A stretch of 64,000 bases of DNA. Origin: Verticillium longisporum. Taxonomy: Eukaryota; Ascomycota; Sordariomycetes; Glomerellales; Plectosphaerellaceae. Below the pieces are notes generated by a model. It was given only the letters and a program-made list of their open reading frames with translations. It was not told where the DNA came from and did no database searches. Shown here piece by piece: positions 1-11,160 of the stretch. The first letter of the stretch is position 1. The number at the start of each line of letters is the position of its first letter. The position numbers were made by a program, and so were the translations under genes. The DNA lies in NCBI GenBank assembly GCA_019188255.1, contig JAETXT010000004.1:5208001-5272000 (forward strand), written 5' to 3'.

Positions 1-590
1 TATACCGGAAACCCACAATAGGCTGCCCTGGAACAATAGCCATTCACCGAGTCCAAACAGCAAGAAAGGAAAGAACGAAGAACAACAGATCAGCAAGTCC
101 ACACTGAAAGGCGAGCAACTGCTGATCAGCCACAGAAGAAGCCTATCAGATTGCCATTTGAGAACAGAACAATACAAGAATAACTAGGCAGAACCGAGAC
201 AAAGAAGGAGAACAGAAGAACATCAGAACAGCAAGACTACACTGGCAGGCCACCACCCGCTGATCAGCCACAGAAGAGAACCATCAGATTACCAAGTAAG
301 AACAACGGAAGAACAAGAAGCAGAACCAAGACGAGAAGAAAGACACATAGAAGCACCAAACTACAGCCATCAGACAACAAAGAACCAACCCAGAAACCCC
401 AGCTAGTCAGCAGGAGGTGCTCATTGAGACAGACACTTGAGAACCAGACAGAAACCCAGAACACACAGACGTCTTTAGACCAGACAATACCAAACAGCCT
501 AAGAGAGAACCACCTGGAACTCAACAGGGACCTTCAACCTAAACATTATATCATGCTTCGGGACGAAGCAAAGAGAGAGACGGGGCGTCA
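1..590 (+). mobile_element. Decayed 3' internal end of an LTR retrotransposon
   Basis: This purine-rich segment lies directly left of a well-formed LTR and reads towards it. One plus frame ends with a stop at 540-542 and is interrupted by TGA, TAG and TAA codons, many of which could come from CGA, CAG or CAA by C-to-T change. The readable residues are rich in Q, N, K, E and T, like the low-complexity tail that follows integrase in some fungal Ty3/Gypsy polyproteins. A perfect 7-bp hairpin (TGCTTCG, loop GGA, CGAAGCA) at 554-570 and a purine tract at about 571-587 precede the LTR. A motif around GCTGATCAGCCACAGAAGA occurs twice, near 120 and 260. Ty3/Gypsy membership is inferred from layout; no catalytic domain lies in the window. 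Confidence 0.6.
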
Positions 591-804
591 TGTCAGGACC
601 TGAGGGAGGTATGAGACCAACAGGGGATCGCCTGTTGTTTGATCGTAGGAATCAAGAAGAGAGGACCGAGCGCAGTGAGGGAATAGTTATAAGAAAGGTC
701 AACGGACTAAGATTTAGAGAAGGGTATCGATTATTCTATCTTCCTAGAGACCCCCAAGAGACCAACAGTTGAACCCTTCACTCGTTGCACAAGACTCCTT
801 GACA
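591..804 (+). repeat. Long terminal repeat, 214 bp
   Basis: The repeat starts TGTCAGGA and ends TCCTTGACA, giving the inverted TG...CA ends typical of retroviral-type LTRs. It is preceded by a purine-rich tract, which makes it the 3' LTR of the element on its left. Its right end lies inside the reading frame of the MADS-like gene on the minus strand, so insertion into that gene fixes the boundary independently. The 5' LTR is outside the window, so LTR identity and target duplication cannot be checked here. Confidence 0.7.
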
Positions 805-1173
805 GGATCCAACTGCCGTGACGACCAAGTCAGCCGCGTTGGCTGCGTCGCCCGCGTCAGTCGAACCGGTCAAGTCAGCCGAAGCGGCCACCGCAGGCGG
901 GCTGCTAGGTGCTGGCGTTATGGCGTGCCTGGCTGCGACCGTCTCAAAGTTGTCGGGCCCCAAGATGGTCTCTTGCGGGACAGGAGACGCCGTCAAGCTT
1001 CGGATGAGACCATGCTGAGACTCGTAGGCCTCGAGGTGGCCATCGTGGCCGATTACCAGCACGGCCACTTTGGCTTTGTAGTAGCGGTAGAAGGTGTCCG
1101 ACTTTTTGAAGATGCCGGTCTTTCGGTTTTCGAACCCTTTGCGAAAGTCTTTGTTGCTCTTCCCGCGCGTCAT
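778..1173 (-). pseudogene. MADS/SRF-like short protein truncated by an LTR
   Basis: From ATG at 1173 the minus frame gives about 131 residues. Residues 1-50 carry a MADS-like pattern: basic N-terminus, R-K-G-F-E-N-R-K-T-G-I-F-K-K, then a hydrophobic strand and H-D-G-H-L-E-A-Y. The rest is Ala/Ser/Pro-rich and looks disordered. The last eight codons and the stop (778-804) lie inside the LTR, so the natural C-terminus has been replaced by transposon sequence. A second short MADS-like gene lies at 11161-11591. Fungal genomes can carry many such short, lineage-specific MADS-like proteins; a DNA-binding role is inferred from the family only. Whether the truncated product is made is unknown. Confidence 0.55.
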
Positions 1174-2098
1174 GGTGGAAGAACTGGCCTCGTACGGAGA
1201 CAATCCACCGGGGTGACGCTCAGTGGTGGACAATCAATAACAGAACCTGGCTTGAAAGAACCCTGATTGCTGCGAGCCGCTTCTGCGTTTTGGTTTCTTT
1301 GGACTTTTGCCTTTGGCCTTTTCCCTTGTGACACAGGGACGAAGGGAACGAGGGAGGGTCGTTGAATTTATGCCGCCTGCGGTAATCCCGTCGGCAGCAT
1401 TGCAAGTGTTCAGGGGCCTACGCTGTGTGGTTCTATTTTCGTGGAGCCTCCTCGACTTGGGGCGACTGTATAGGCCCGGCGTCTAGAAAGCAACGCCGTC
1501 GCACGGCCCGGTTGGTGTTCAGGTCCGGCCTCCGTCTTTTGCAATCTCACATCCAGCCGCCGAAGCAGGTCCGCCGAAACAGGCGAGTGGGGCTACGGGC
1601 GCGGCAACACGGCGTTTCGCATGGGGGACCGGCGCACGGGACTGGTCAGGCGGACGTCCAGGCCACCGCCCGTCGTTGCCGCCCGTTTATTTTGAGCAGG
1701 CGCTGGTAGCCTCCAATCTTGATGCCATTTTCGACATTATAGGTAACGGCCAGCGCTTGCGATCGGCGCTTATCCATCGGAACGGCGTACGCGCCATGTC
1801 ACAGAGGGCGCCTGGGTGAGCCGTCTTGGATCTCATCTTGACATCAATTGCGGGTTTGATCCGTGCTGTCACGGGCCCTGGCGTCGCTTCAATTGCTTTG
1901 TCAACTTTGGCATCTCTCCCACCTAGCACACCACCAAGCACGCATCAAGCGCCCCATAGGCTCTGACGTAGCCCCTTAAACCTGGATCATGCCCGGGCGG
2001 CGACCAGGCATCATTCGGGCGTTCCTCAATCTGCCCATCTGCCCGTGTGCCCTTTGCCACTTCCGCTCCTCGCCCCTACAACACTGCCGACTGCGACA
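1174..2098. other. Intergenic, possible decayed coding piece
   Basis: No convincing gene. On the minus strand at about 1680-1790 a short stretch reads plausibly as protein (NVENGIKIGGYQRLLKING) but is flanked by stops and I do not recognise it. The rest is likely the promoters of the flanking genes. Confidence 0.3.
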
Positions 2099-4119
2099 AT
2101 GGAGGCCTTGCACTACTACATGCTCTCTTTCTACATCCTCATAGTTGCACGCCTCGTAGCCCGCCCTCTGCGGCAGGCTTTTTCCTACGTACGCGTGCTT
2201 CACGCCCAGCATCTGGCCTATCCATTGCTCGTCAGCCGGCAGCACTGGACGGGCGCCACCCGTCGGGAGGCTCTGGCCGTCCTCTCGTACGCTGGCGTAA
2301 AATCGCCCTTCTGCTGTACCCTTTCAGTGCCCTGCCCACGCTGAGAGAGGTGGAGAGACGAGCAGGCGTGGCTGCATTCGTCAATCTGGTCCCCCTCTCC
2401 ATCGTCATTCGAACGAACGTTCTCACCTCCCTGTGCAACGTACCTCTCGGTACCGTCAACCTCGTTCATCACTGGATCGGCAGGGTCGCCATCGCCCAAG
2501 CGTTGATCCACGCTTTCATGGTCCTGGCTCTGCGGCCGAGGCCTGGTGCCGTTGTCGCGTCGGGATACATCGTAAGTGGCACTTGTCGCTCGCCGAAAGG
2601 CGCTGTACAGAGTAAAGACTAAGATCTTGCCAGGGACTCAGCACGCTGATGCTCATTCTGCCGTTGTCTGTGAGTGTAGCACGTCGGCGTCTTGGCCGCT
2701 ACTTCTTCGTCACCCACCTCGTCCTGGCAGTCTCGGCATTGGCCGGCCTGGTATGGCATGCTTACCTTCTGCCCGCGCTCGTAAGCCGTGCGCTCATTAC
2801 GGTGGGATGTTCTTGCTGGATTGCTGCGGCTTGCGTTCGCGCCGTCTGGTGGTATCGACAGGTCACCGTCCGCGTGCTCCGACTGGAAATCGATGACGAC
2901 GTCGCCCTCGTGACCGTGCACGCGGACGCGCCCATCCGGGCCTCGGCCGACGATCATTTCAACATCTACTTTCCGGCCTCTTTCCCACGCTCGCTCGTGC
3001 CGGGCGTCCACGGCCACGCGATGAAGCCCTTGTGGTTCAAGCCCGGCGATCTGGCCTCGCCGGATGGGGTCCGCACCATGTCGTTCCTCATGGCGCGCGA
3101 CGGCACACTCGCGAGCCAGCTCGAGAGACTGGTGGAAGGCGCTGCGCTGAAGCTGGGCGGCCCCTACGGACAGAAGTCGGACTTTCGCCAGTACGAGGAC
3201 GTCATGCTGGTGGCCAAAGGCGCGGGCATTTCTGGGGTGCTGCCTTATGCGCTGCAGCTCGCCGAGCGACGGAAGAGCGATAGCGAAGTCAAGAAAGACA
3301 TCCAGCGCCTGCAGCAGGAAGAGACCGAGCTCGTGTTGAGCGCGTCGAGCACGGCGGGGAGCACCGACAAAGCTTCCAACGTCGACTGGACGCGGTTCGC
3401 AAGGAGCGAACATCTCTGTCGCGTGTGCTCTTCCAAGACAAAACGCAACGAGTCGACCTGTTGTGGATGCTGGAGAACGAGAAACAGGAAAGATGGACAG
3501 CCGACTTCTTCTCTGCATTGCAGCGTCTGGACCCAAGCAACGTAAGTCTGTCCTTCTTCCCGTGGGTGGCTGCTATGACGTGAAGATGCGGTGCTACTGT
3601 CAATTGTCGTACTGACGCCGCCTCGTTCCAGAGATTGCTTGTGGTGTGGTGTCTCTATCCCGGCCCCCGCACCTCCAGGCTCCGACCGTTCCCGCCTTCT
3701 GATCACTGGAAGTGCACCTCTGCCGCGCCGGGCGGGGAGACGTCATGGAGATGATGACGAACAGAATTCGAGAGAAGAGTACACGGACGCGAGGCGAAAT
3801 GATTGTCATCAGTACGTGACCGTTCTTTCCTGCCGTCGTGCCTGCTGGGTGCTTCGGAGACTAATCCTGTTGGCATGGTTTAGATTGCGGAGACCCAGAT
3901 TTTACCATGCGCATGCGTGCTGGTGTCATTGCGGCCATGGGCGGCCGCACGTTCATCGAGTTTGTTGAGTCCGAGTATCAGCCGAGGCCGCATCGACCGA
4001 TTGATGCTGTCGTTGCGGGTCAGGCCGGCGGAAGGGGTGCTGGCAAGAGGGTGTGGGGCGGCAAGAGAAACGCGGCGTCGAGGCCAGTGACGAGAAAACG
4101 GCTACATGAAGCTGCCTAG
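2099..4119 (+). CDS. FRE-type ferric reductase with three frame breaks
   Basis: Membrane NADPH-dependent metalloreductase of the fungal FRE family. Order: hydrophobic N-terminus, ferric reductase transmembrane domain with two pairs of histidines about 14 residues apart (the usual bis-haem ligands), an FAD domain with an LGGPYG motif, and an NADPH domain with VMLVAKGAGISG and a C-terminal CGDPDF block. Introns: 2572-2633, 3542-3631 and 3812-3883, all GT-AG and phase-consistent. The frame is lost by one base at three places: the A run at 2299-2302, somewhere in 3332-3375, and about 3709-3722. Adding one base at each gives exactly 600 codons, a normal FRE length. Either a young pseudogene or assembly error; other genes here show the same defect. 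FRE genes are recurrent Starship cargo, which fits the captain at 11867-14606. Confidence 0.75.
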
Positions 4120-4621
4120 AATATATTTTTCAACGCTGAATCGTAGCCACGAGCCTTGCGATATGCCTCTCCACGCGTCACCAAGCGCCTTGTGCTCAAC
4201 ATATGACCGGACACTACTTTCGCCATGTCTGTGTGTATTGTACAGTACAGTATGTGTGTTCAGCAGGGTTTTCTCGCGGTATGGATGAGTTGCTCTGACG
4301 AAACCCTCCAGCCCGGATGGGAACCCAGCTTGTCGCAATAGATTCGGCGTCGCACGTCTCCAATTCGATCCCGATCCGATCCCTTCACCGCCGCCTCCAG
4401 CATTCATTCGGCGGAACTGAAAATAAACCCCTAGATGTCGGTTGTGACTTTTGACTTGCACTAGCCTGTTGCTTTCCGCAATTCGTTTTCTTTTTCTAGG
4501 CTCGCTGTGAGGCAACGCACTTGGCCTATAAACCCACGCAGCTCCATCCAGGTTCCCTCTCAACGTAACATTTTCAGACACAACTTGCCCCCTCTGGTTG
4601 CATTCACCACAGACAATCGAT
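4120..4621. other. Intergenic, promoter of the BRCT gene
   Basis: The long minus-strand frame across this interval has no recognisable protein character and overlaps the BRCT coding region. I see no RNA gene or repeat. Confidence 0.4.
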
Positions 4622-6210
4622 ATGGCCCCAAGGCACAAACGTAAGACGGACGGCGATTCGTCCGAGCCGCTCTCCGGTTGCGTTATCACCGTCTGTGGCA
4701 AGTTCAATCGAACGCACCAGCAGATCGAGAAGGATATCAAGACGCTTGGAGGCACCTACAAGAAATCCTTCTCCAAACAAGTCACGCACCTCATAGCCAC
4801 CCGGGAGTCGTACAATAGGCCCTCCGACCTTGTTAAGAAGGCCAAAAAGCAGCACGACTGTAAAATCGTCGATGTGAAATGGCTGGAGAAGTGCTCTAAG
4901 TCCGGGTCGCAGGTGAACACCACACCGTACCTTCTCGATCAGCAGGACGAGAACAAACAGGACATCTCCGACAGTCAGACCGGCGACGAGTCCAGCGACG
5001 AGTCCGGCAGCGAGTCCGGCGACGACTCTAGCGACGACTCTGGCGACGGCTCTGGCAACCAATCCGAGGACGATCTGAGAAAAATGAGCGGCATAAGAAG
5101 GAAGAAAAGGGCCGACCCCTTGAAAACATGTACATCTGTGTGATTGACACTCTCAAAGACCAAAACGTGGAGCAGTTGAAAAAGGGGATCCGTGCCTTGG
5201 GCGGGCATTATCAGACGACCGCCACAAAGAAGACCACCCACCTCTGTGCATCGCAACACCAACTCGATAGCCTTCAGAAAGACATCTTGTATGCGCGTGA
5301 CAACGGTGTTCTTGTCGTTAGCCTATCGTGGCTCAACGACACGCTCTACTTGAAGGAGCTTCAAAGCACTGACAACTACGTCCTTCGAAGCAGCGAGAAG
5401 ACGAGGTCAAAGGGCAGCCCGAGGAGAAGCACGTCCTCAAAGAGGAATCGAGCGAGCGAAGAGGAAAGCAGTGAGGACGAGGAAGAGAGTGACGAAGAGC
5501 AGCACGAGTCTCCTACCCGTTCGAACACGCATAGAGCACAGAACAGACGCATGGCAACGCCGCCGGACTCCGAAGGTCGTCGATCCACCACACCCGCTAA
5601 AAAGTCGGATCTATTCTGGAGCACCAATACGAAAAGGCTCCTCGCCATGCCCCTGCACCCGCCCAAGGATCGGACACAAGTTGGAAGTAGTTTCATCCAG
5701 CTTGCGTCCGATCCGGACCAGAAGACGGGCTCGAAAAACAAACCACTCGACGGGGAGATCGTGACCGAAGTGTACCGGGGGCAGCTTTTGGTTGCAGCAC
5801 CCGGGAAGAACCCAGAATATCCGGAATCCATGAGAGCCTTTCTCGTGCAAGGCAGTTGCTATGGGGGACACAAGGCAAGCTTTCGGCAACTCGGCAAAGC
5901 CGCCATGCCGTCGGGCACGAAGGCTGACTTCCCGGGACTGACTCTGCACAAAATGAACGTCGTTCTTGTGGCATCCGATGAAGCCGAGAAGGTGTCTCTT
6001 GTGTTGTTTCTCGTTGAAGGTACGAAACATCTGCAGCTTGCTTCTCGCACAACTCTGAACGGCATCTTGGGCAATAAGAAGGGAGATCAAATTGTGATCG
6101 GGAGGAGGAAATTGGTCGGACAGAATGTTCCAAAGGAAATGAAGGAAATCGAGGTTTCGCCTGAAGTGTGGGACATGCTTGAGAGGAAGAACGACGGGGT
6201 GACTTCATAG
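4622..6210 (+). CDS. Tandem BRCT-domain protein, one frame break
   Basis: The start is ATG 4622. Residues 10-95 form a BRCT domain (GCVITVCGKF, LGGTYKKSFSKQVTHLIA, DVKWLEKCSKSG). A Ser/Asp/Gly acidic linker follows, then a second BRCT domain (MYICVIDTLKDQ, LGGHYQTTATKKTTHL, VSLSWLND). Next come a basic-acidic disordered stretch and a C-terminal domain of about 200 residues that I do not recognise. Between the two BRCT halves, at about 5104-5124, the frame is lost by one base in an AAAAGGG context; restoring it gives exactly 530 codons. BRCT pairs bind phosphopeptides or DNA-damage partners, so a nuclear repair or checkpoint role is likely by family. It sits among accessory genes rather than the core block. 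No introns are needed. Confidence 0.65.
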
Positions 6211-6782
6211 GCTGGTTGAGCTCCTAGGATGTCGCTGGGCGAAGTATCTGGAGGGCCATCAGAAACGTGCCGTATCGTGAGTAGTACTGTATCTCATATA
6301 TTGATTCTGTAAGCCACGCAAGTCCCCGTCTCGTCGAATATCGCGAATAGTGTGTATGCCTGTCCGAACACCGTGCTGCTGATGCTCGCTGCTTTTAAAT
6401 GTTGTTTATGTTCCTCATCAAGAGTCCGCATTACGTTGGACTGTTTCACCATTGAAACGTCTTAGTATGATTACATTGATTGGACATTAATCACAGCAAG
6501 TTCGACTCTAGGCGGGCAAGTGATTTGCCTTGTTCCACCCATGGATCACACGAGCTCGGCAAATCTTGCAGAAGCGACGTCGAGCCGGCGTCGCCGAAGC
6601 CCTGCTAGACTGGCCTTCTGGTCTAGGTACGAATGAAGGAGGCATGATCTTTCTTTTGTACTGAGACCCCTGCCGACTTACTTTCCCATCCTCACCATGC
6701 GTGTTGACCTGGTCATCGCGGAGAGATCCGTTTTACCTACGTCATCAGAAGATGGGGAGAAACCCAATTATGGCCACGCCCG
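6211..6782. other. Intergenic
   Basis: No supported gene. Probably the 3' region of the BRCT gene plus flanking spacer; an upstream exon of the coiled-coil fragment could start near 6769 but is not supported by a clean frame. Confidence 0.35.
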
Positions 6783-7111
6783 TTGGCGTTGCCTCCACGG
6801 TGCTCCTCTCAGAAGCCTCGGGACTGTTCCGAAGCGGCGTTGGATGCAAAGATCAAGGGTCTTCGCAACGAGAACGACAGATTGAAGCAAGAGATGTACG
6901 CATTGCGCGACAAGCAGCGCAGTAATCACGGACGCCTGGAAATCCTGCGCGAACAGGGAGGTTACCAACGACAGGTGCTTCGGGAGCAAACCAGGAGATA
7001 GCGGAGGTCATCAGCGTAGTGGAAGAGGTCTTTCTTGAGTATGAAGACTGGGTGCGAAGGTCGATGGGCTTCAGGTTATCTACACCCAAAATGGATCTTG
7101 CAAGCTGTTAG
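6783..7111 (+). pseudogene. Coiled-coil protein fragment, broken frame
   Basis: Residues such as AALDAKIKGLRNENDRLKQE form a clear heptad-like coiled coil. About 65 codons on, the frame stops, but the frame one base back continues with acidic helical sequence (EIAEVISVVEEVFLEYEDWV) to a stop at 7109-7111. The switch falls at a GGG run at 6982-6984 and needs one base added. No ATG is evident in the first frame, so the 5' part is missing or lies in an unseen exon. I do not recognise the family; function unknown. Confidence 0.35.
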
Positions 7112-7874
7112 CCGCTTGTCCGCATACCTCGTTTGCCGTACGTGATGAGCGGCGTGAGATGTGCTTCTCCTTCGGAAGCGGCTTGCGTGGCACAATCTGC
7201 AGTCAGAATACTCAATCAAGGCAAACGTCATCTTCCATAGAGATTGCAAGCGGACATCGCAACGCAGTATTAATCCACCATGAAATGGAGCCAATGCATT
7301 GTTCTGCCCAGAGACTACTTCTCGCCTGAGGGGGCCGGTCCAGCTGGTCCAGCCCATGCAGCCTGTCCAGCCTGTCCGGCATCGGCCATGCGTTGATTGG
7401 GAGAGATAGGATCAGTGCAAATTAGAAAGCCATGAATCAATGGTCAATAATCTGATTTATTCCAACGTTCCGCAGCGGCTTGAGTCTCTACGGTACTGTG
7501 GTCATCTCATGCCAGGTTGCGCAACCGCGCGGCTATAGTGTGTTCGCTCAGCGGGGAAGCCTCATGTCGGATCTGACCCAGGGTGCGCCGCTGTGCACCC
7601 ACCATCGCCCGCTGAATGACGCATCTCATTGACACACCGCGACCCCATCCGTCCACTGTGACTGCCTACGTAGTCGACAATAAACTCTGACAGGTTCCCA
7701 CTACAGTCCATGAGAAACTCAAAATCCAGAATCATGCCATGCTTTAATCAGCATTGCGATAATCCAGGATGAGCCTCAACAGGAGAAGAAAAACAACGGC
7801 CATATCTACGCTACTGTGCGCCTGCGCCTGCGCCTTCGCTGAATTGGGCCAGCCTGCGTCCGCCCACCTTCACC
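7112..7874. other. Intergenic with a short CCAGCCTGTC-type repeat
   Basis: No gene seen. Positions about 7335-7381 hold imperfect tandem copies of a 9-10 base unit (CCAGC-CTGTC/CTGGTC). The remainder is probably the F-box gene promoter. Confidence 0.35.
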
Positions 7875-8927
7875 ATGGAAGGGATGCCCTATGAGATCAT
7901 CCGCGAGTTCGTCTCGTATCTAGACTCGCGAAGCCTTCTCAATTTGGCACTGACTTCCAGTCACTTCAACCATGCCTGCTTGTCCGAGGCTTCGCGTCAC
8001 CTCTGCGTACTCAACACCCTTTCGGCACTGTCGGGTCTGGCGCACCACATCAAACAAACAAGTCCGCTCACACGAGCTCTCACGGTGTATCATGGCGAGT
8101 GGCCGAAGTGCGACTACAAAGCGTGGCAGCTTCACCCGCTCCAGGTGTACGAAGCGCACCCTTTTGTGTCGCAATCTCCGTCGAAGAAGGAAAAAGCTTT
8201 ACAGGCCTTCCGACGCTATCGTCACTTCGTAGCGGACGAGGGGTCTAGAAGTCGCCATGGGGACATCCGTCGACTGAACCAGATTTTGAGTTCTCTGCCA
8301 CAGCTCGAGCGGATCACAATCTCCCATGCCTGTTCCCATGCGCGGAAACCGAAGAAAAACGTCCAACTCACCCGACTGTGCCAACAGATCTGGCTATCCC
8401 CGTGCCGGAGAAACGCAGTCGATCGACTCGCGAGTGATATTCTGACAGTGCTTCCTAACTACGCCCGCATCCAGGACGTGAAGATTGAAGGCACACTGAA
8501 CCTTGAGTCCATCGCCCCTCTGCACGCGGCGCTGGGTTCCGTGACCAAGCTCGACATCCAATCGATGAACATGGCAAACACTACTCCTGCAATGTTCCAG
8601 TCCTTCTTCTCCTTGTTTCCCGCTTTACAAGACCTTCAAATGAATTTTTGCCGCCACGATGGGCTGACCGCCGTCCCTCTCGATCACATGTACTGTCCCA
8701 ACCTTCGCTCAGTATATCTTGCCAACGTTCGTGTGGCAGTCCTTGCGTTAGTGCGGTTCATGCAACGACACCCCGTCATGGAATGGCTACAACTCGACGA
8801 TCCAGCGCTGATGGACGGCCACAGTGTTTTGGGCTACCCACGCAGCTGGTTGTTCGGCATCAACTCCAGATTAACACTACGGATAACGGGCACTGACACA
8901 GCTCCCTGTGGTCCTCTCAGCTTCTAA
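7875..8927 (+). CDS. F-box protein, 350 aa
   Basis: A single-exon gene from ATG 7875 to TAA. Residues 4-45 match an F-box (MPYEIIREFVSYLDSRSLLN, then LALTSSHFNHACL), the Skp1-binding module of SCF ubiquitin ligases. The rest is leucine-rich with periodic helices and strands (PQLERITISHA, ITKLDIQ-like, ALQDLQMNFC, PNLRSVYLANV), suggesting degenerate leucine-rich repeats that would select a substrate. Such F-box proteins are numerous and lineage-specific in filamentous fungi. Substrate unknown. The frame is intact, unlike the genes on either side. Confidence 0.7.
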   Translation: MEGMPYEIIREFVSYLDSRSLLNLALTSSHFNHACLSEASRHLCVLNTLSALSGLAHHIKQTSPLTRALTVYHGEWPKCDYKAWQLHPLQVYEAHPFVSQSPSKKEKALQAFRRYRHFVADEGSRSRHGDIRRLNQILSSLPQLERITISHACSHARKPKKNVQLTRLCQQIWLSPCRRNAVDRLASDILTVLPNYARIQDVKIEGTLNLESIAPLHAALGSVTKLDIQSMNMANTTPAMFQSFFSLFPALQDLQMNFCRHDGLTAVPLDHMYCPNLRSVYLANVRVAVLALVRFMQRHPVMEWLQLDDPALMDGHSVLGYPRSWLFGINSRLTLRITGTDTAPCGPLSF

Positions 8928-9430
8928 GTGGGTATGCCGGGCACGAGTCCTGCCAGAGCGTTGGGGATAAGCATAGTGAAGAGGTCTTCCGCAAGTGGTA
9001 TCCACAGTCAATTGTTAGGCAGGGGATAGGACTACATCTATAAAAATTCTGGCCCTCCGCAGCCCTTATATATGCGCTTTCGCAGTCCCTCCCCCTAACC
9101 AGCCCCCTGTTCGGTGGCTCCATACGTGCCTCCTGACAAGCCACATGCAGATGCACGGCAGGCCGGCGAGATGTTGGTAGAACCAAGACAACTTTCGGCT
9201 GATGATCAATCGTAAGGATATGCCCGAAGGCTAAGAGCTATGATAAAGACAGGCGAGAGTGAGGCTTGAGTAGGGAGCGTGCAGATGTGAAACTGACCGG
9301 TCGGAAAGTCTCCTGACAATATAAGATAAAGGAAGAGTGTGTGCAAACAAACGAGCTCGTACATTAAATCCAAAACAAGTACACCATTGAAAACCATCTA
9401 CCGCACCCGAATCAGACTTGATGGGGCTGC
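8928..9430. other. Intergenic
   Basis: No gene, RNA or repeat recognised; it separates two convergent genes and probably holds both 3' ends. Confidence 0.35.
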
Positions 9431-10192
9431 TTACATGGTGCGGTTTGGAGCCTCGCCGAAACAAACAGCTTTCTGCTTCGCCCATTCCTCCGCGCCAAAT
9501 TTAGACACAATGGCCTCTTCGCAAATCTCCATTGCTCTTGGACCAACTACATCACTAAGTGGTATTTCTGTAGGAGCCCAGATCGCCAAGCAAGTCATGG
9601 ATCCGTCTGGCTGCCGAGTGAACCCCTGAAAGTCTTCTACCTCAAAATCCTGGCGATTACTGAGCTTGGCAGCCTTTGTGATGTTGGTTCTCTTCGGCTT
9701 CGGCTCGAACGATGATTCTCTGGCGCGTTTTTTGGGACGAGATTGGGTAGTGCCCGGCTTCGACCGTGACAACGCTGGTGGGGAAAACTTGTCACTACGG
9801 ACCCTTCTCCATCGTTGCGTTATGAGGCTTCATGGGGCGTCACTTACGTGCTTTTTTGGTTTGGAAGAAGCCGGTAGATCAGCTTGGAGAGTTGCGTCAC
9901 CGAGAGCGGCTACGGTCTTGCCACTTTCGAGCAGGCCACATGGGAGCGTGGCAGGCGTCGCCACGTTGGGTGTCAGCCTGCTGGCTTTTGGACTGGTCGT
10001 CGTTTGCCCCGCTTCCTTGGCGAACAAGACCCCTTGACCGACTGGACGATGGTCATGGTCGGGGTCGTCTGAAGACTGCACGGAAGTAACTTTGACGGAT
10101 CCGATGTGTGGTTGCACAACTTGCTTCTCCGTTGCGGTAGTTGTTGGGTTAGGGACTGCAGGCCTCTCGCCTGGAGAGTGCAAGTGTTCCAA
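9431..10192 (-). CDS. Two-exon disordered hypothetical protein, start unclear
   Basis: Minus-strand exon 1 (10192 to 9848) is Pro/Ser/Thr-rich. It joins through a 60-base GTAAGT...AAG intron (9788-9847) to exon 2 (9787 to 9431), which is exactly 119 codons. Exon 2 starts with a basic stretch (RPKKRARESS, KPKRTN) that could act as a nuclear signal and ends with a compact segment (QPDGSMTCLAIWAP) faintly like a chromo-shadow domain; I would not name it on that. No ATG lies in frame before an upstream TAA, so the start is in another exon or the frame is broken near 10200. A TATA-like CATAAATA lies near 10290. Function unknown. Confidence 0.4.
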
Positions 10193-11160
10193 AGGCTCAT
10201 GGCGTGTATTCTGGTCGTTGCACAGGGTGAGTGGAAGGAGGAGCTGTGCTGAGAAGATGATGAATTGTGTAAAGTGGAAGGGAAGCCTTTGTATTTATGG
10301 ACAAAATTCTGCGATGAGTAAGCCATGCTTCCCTCAGTTTGTCCCTCAGCTAGTCGTGGCCGTCACGTCACTGTTCTCATCGACTCACGAGCAAGGGAGA
10401 ACGACGGCAGGCCCCTAGCGCCTCGGGTAGTGATGGTCAGAGGCACGAATATGGTGCTTCGAGTGACGTTGGAGCTGGCCTACTCTGGATGCCAAGACCA
10501 GTCTGCGAGGAGTTCCAGAGGGCCTCGTGAAGAGTCAACTGCGACCAAGCACAATGTTGGTAAACACATATCTGTGTAAGAGTCATTCACGTGCCACAGA
10601 GCTCGTGGCCCAGGTTTGAGATCTTTATTACTGAGGTATACTCTGTGAAGCACCCAACACATCCTATAATCCCAAGTTCCAACGACAACCATCGGATAAA
10701 TACGAGCCTTTGAAGGATATCGGAAGCCAGCATGCAGAGCGGCCCCGACGATAGCCCATTTGCGATGGCACTGGTTTCAACTCAAAACTCGTAGTAACAG
10801 GGATCAAAGAAGAACAGAGAGCCTGGCATATCTTGAACGAGTGGTAAGGCAGATCCTCCAGCACCGTGCCCGCCATGGAAGACCAGTCAACCCGACTCCC
10901 GCATAGTTGTCGGCAGCGGTGACAGTGGACCTCGACTGCACGTCATACCTCAGCATCCTTTGAGGAGGCAAGATACGAGGGGGGTCCCTTGCTGTGTGCG
11001 AGTTCTCTTGTTCCTCTTGTCGCATGCCTCCGACGTCGCAGTTCTGCAATTCGATGGACTTATCGGTCTGGTCCTCACCCGATTGCCCGGCCCGCCATAC
11101 AAACTGCCTCTGTCGAACGATTGGCGGCATTCGCCTGCAATTCCTACGATTGCTTGATGC
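10193..11160. other. Intergenic
   Basis: About 1 kb without a convincing gene; small frames on both strands lack protein-like composition. It includes the 3' end of the MADS-like gene and the upstream region of the preceding gene. Confidence 0.35.

Noticed and set aside
2287..2327. 41-base intron in the ferric reductase instead of a frame loss
   Set aside because: It is in phase, but very short and would delete a membrane segment that reads well when one A is added at 2299-2302.
4102..4755. 217-codon minus frame upstream of the BRCT gene
   Set aside because: Overlaps the BRCT start and has no protein-like pattern.
9431..9790. Chromo-shadow domain in the disordered protein
   Set aside because: Similarity is limited to a QPDGSMTCLAIW-like stretch and lacks the usual following helix pattern.
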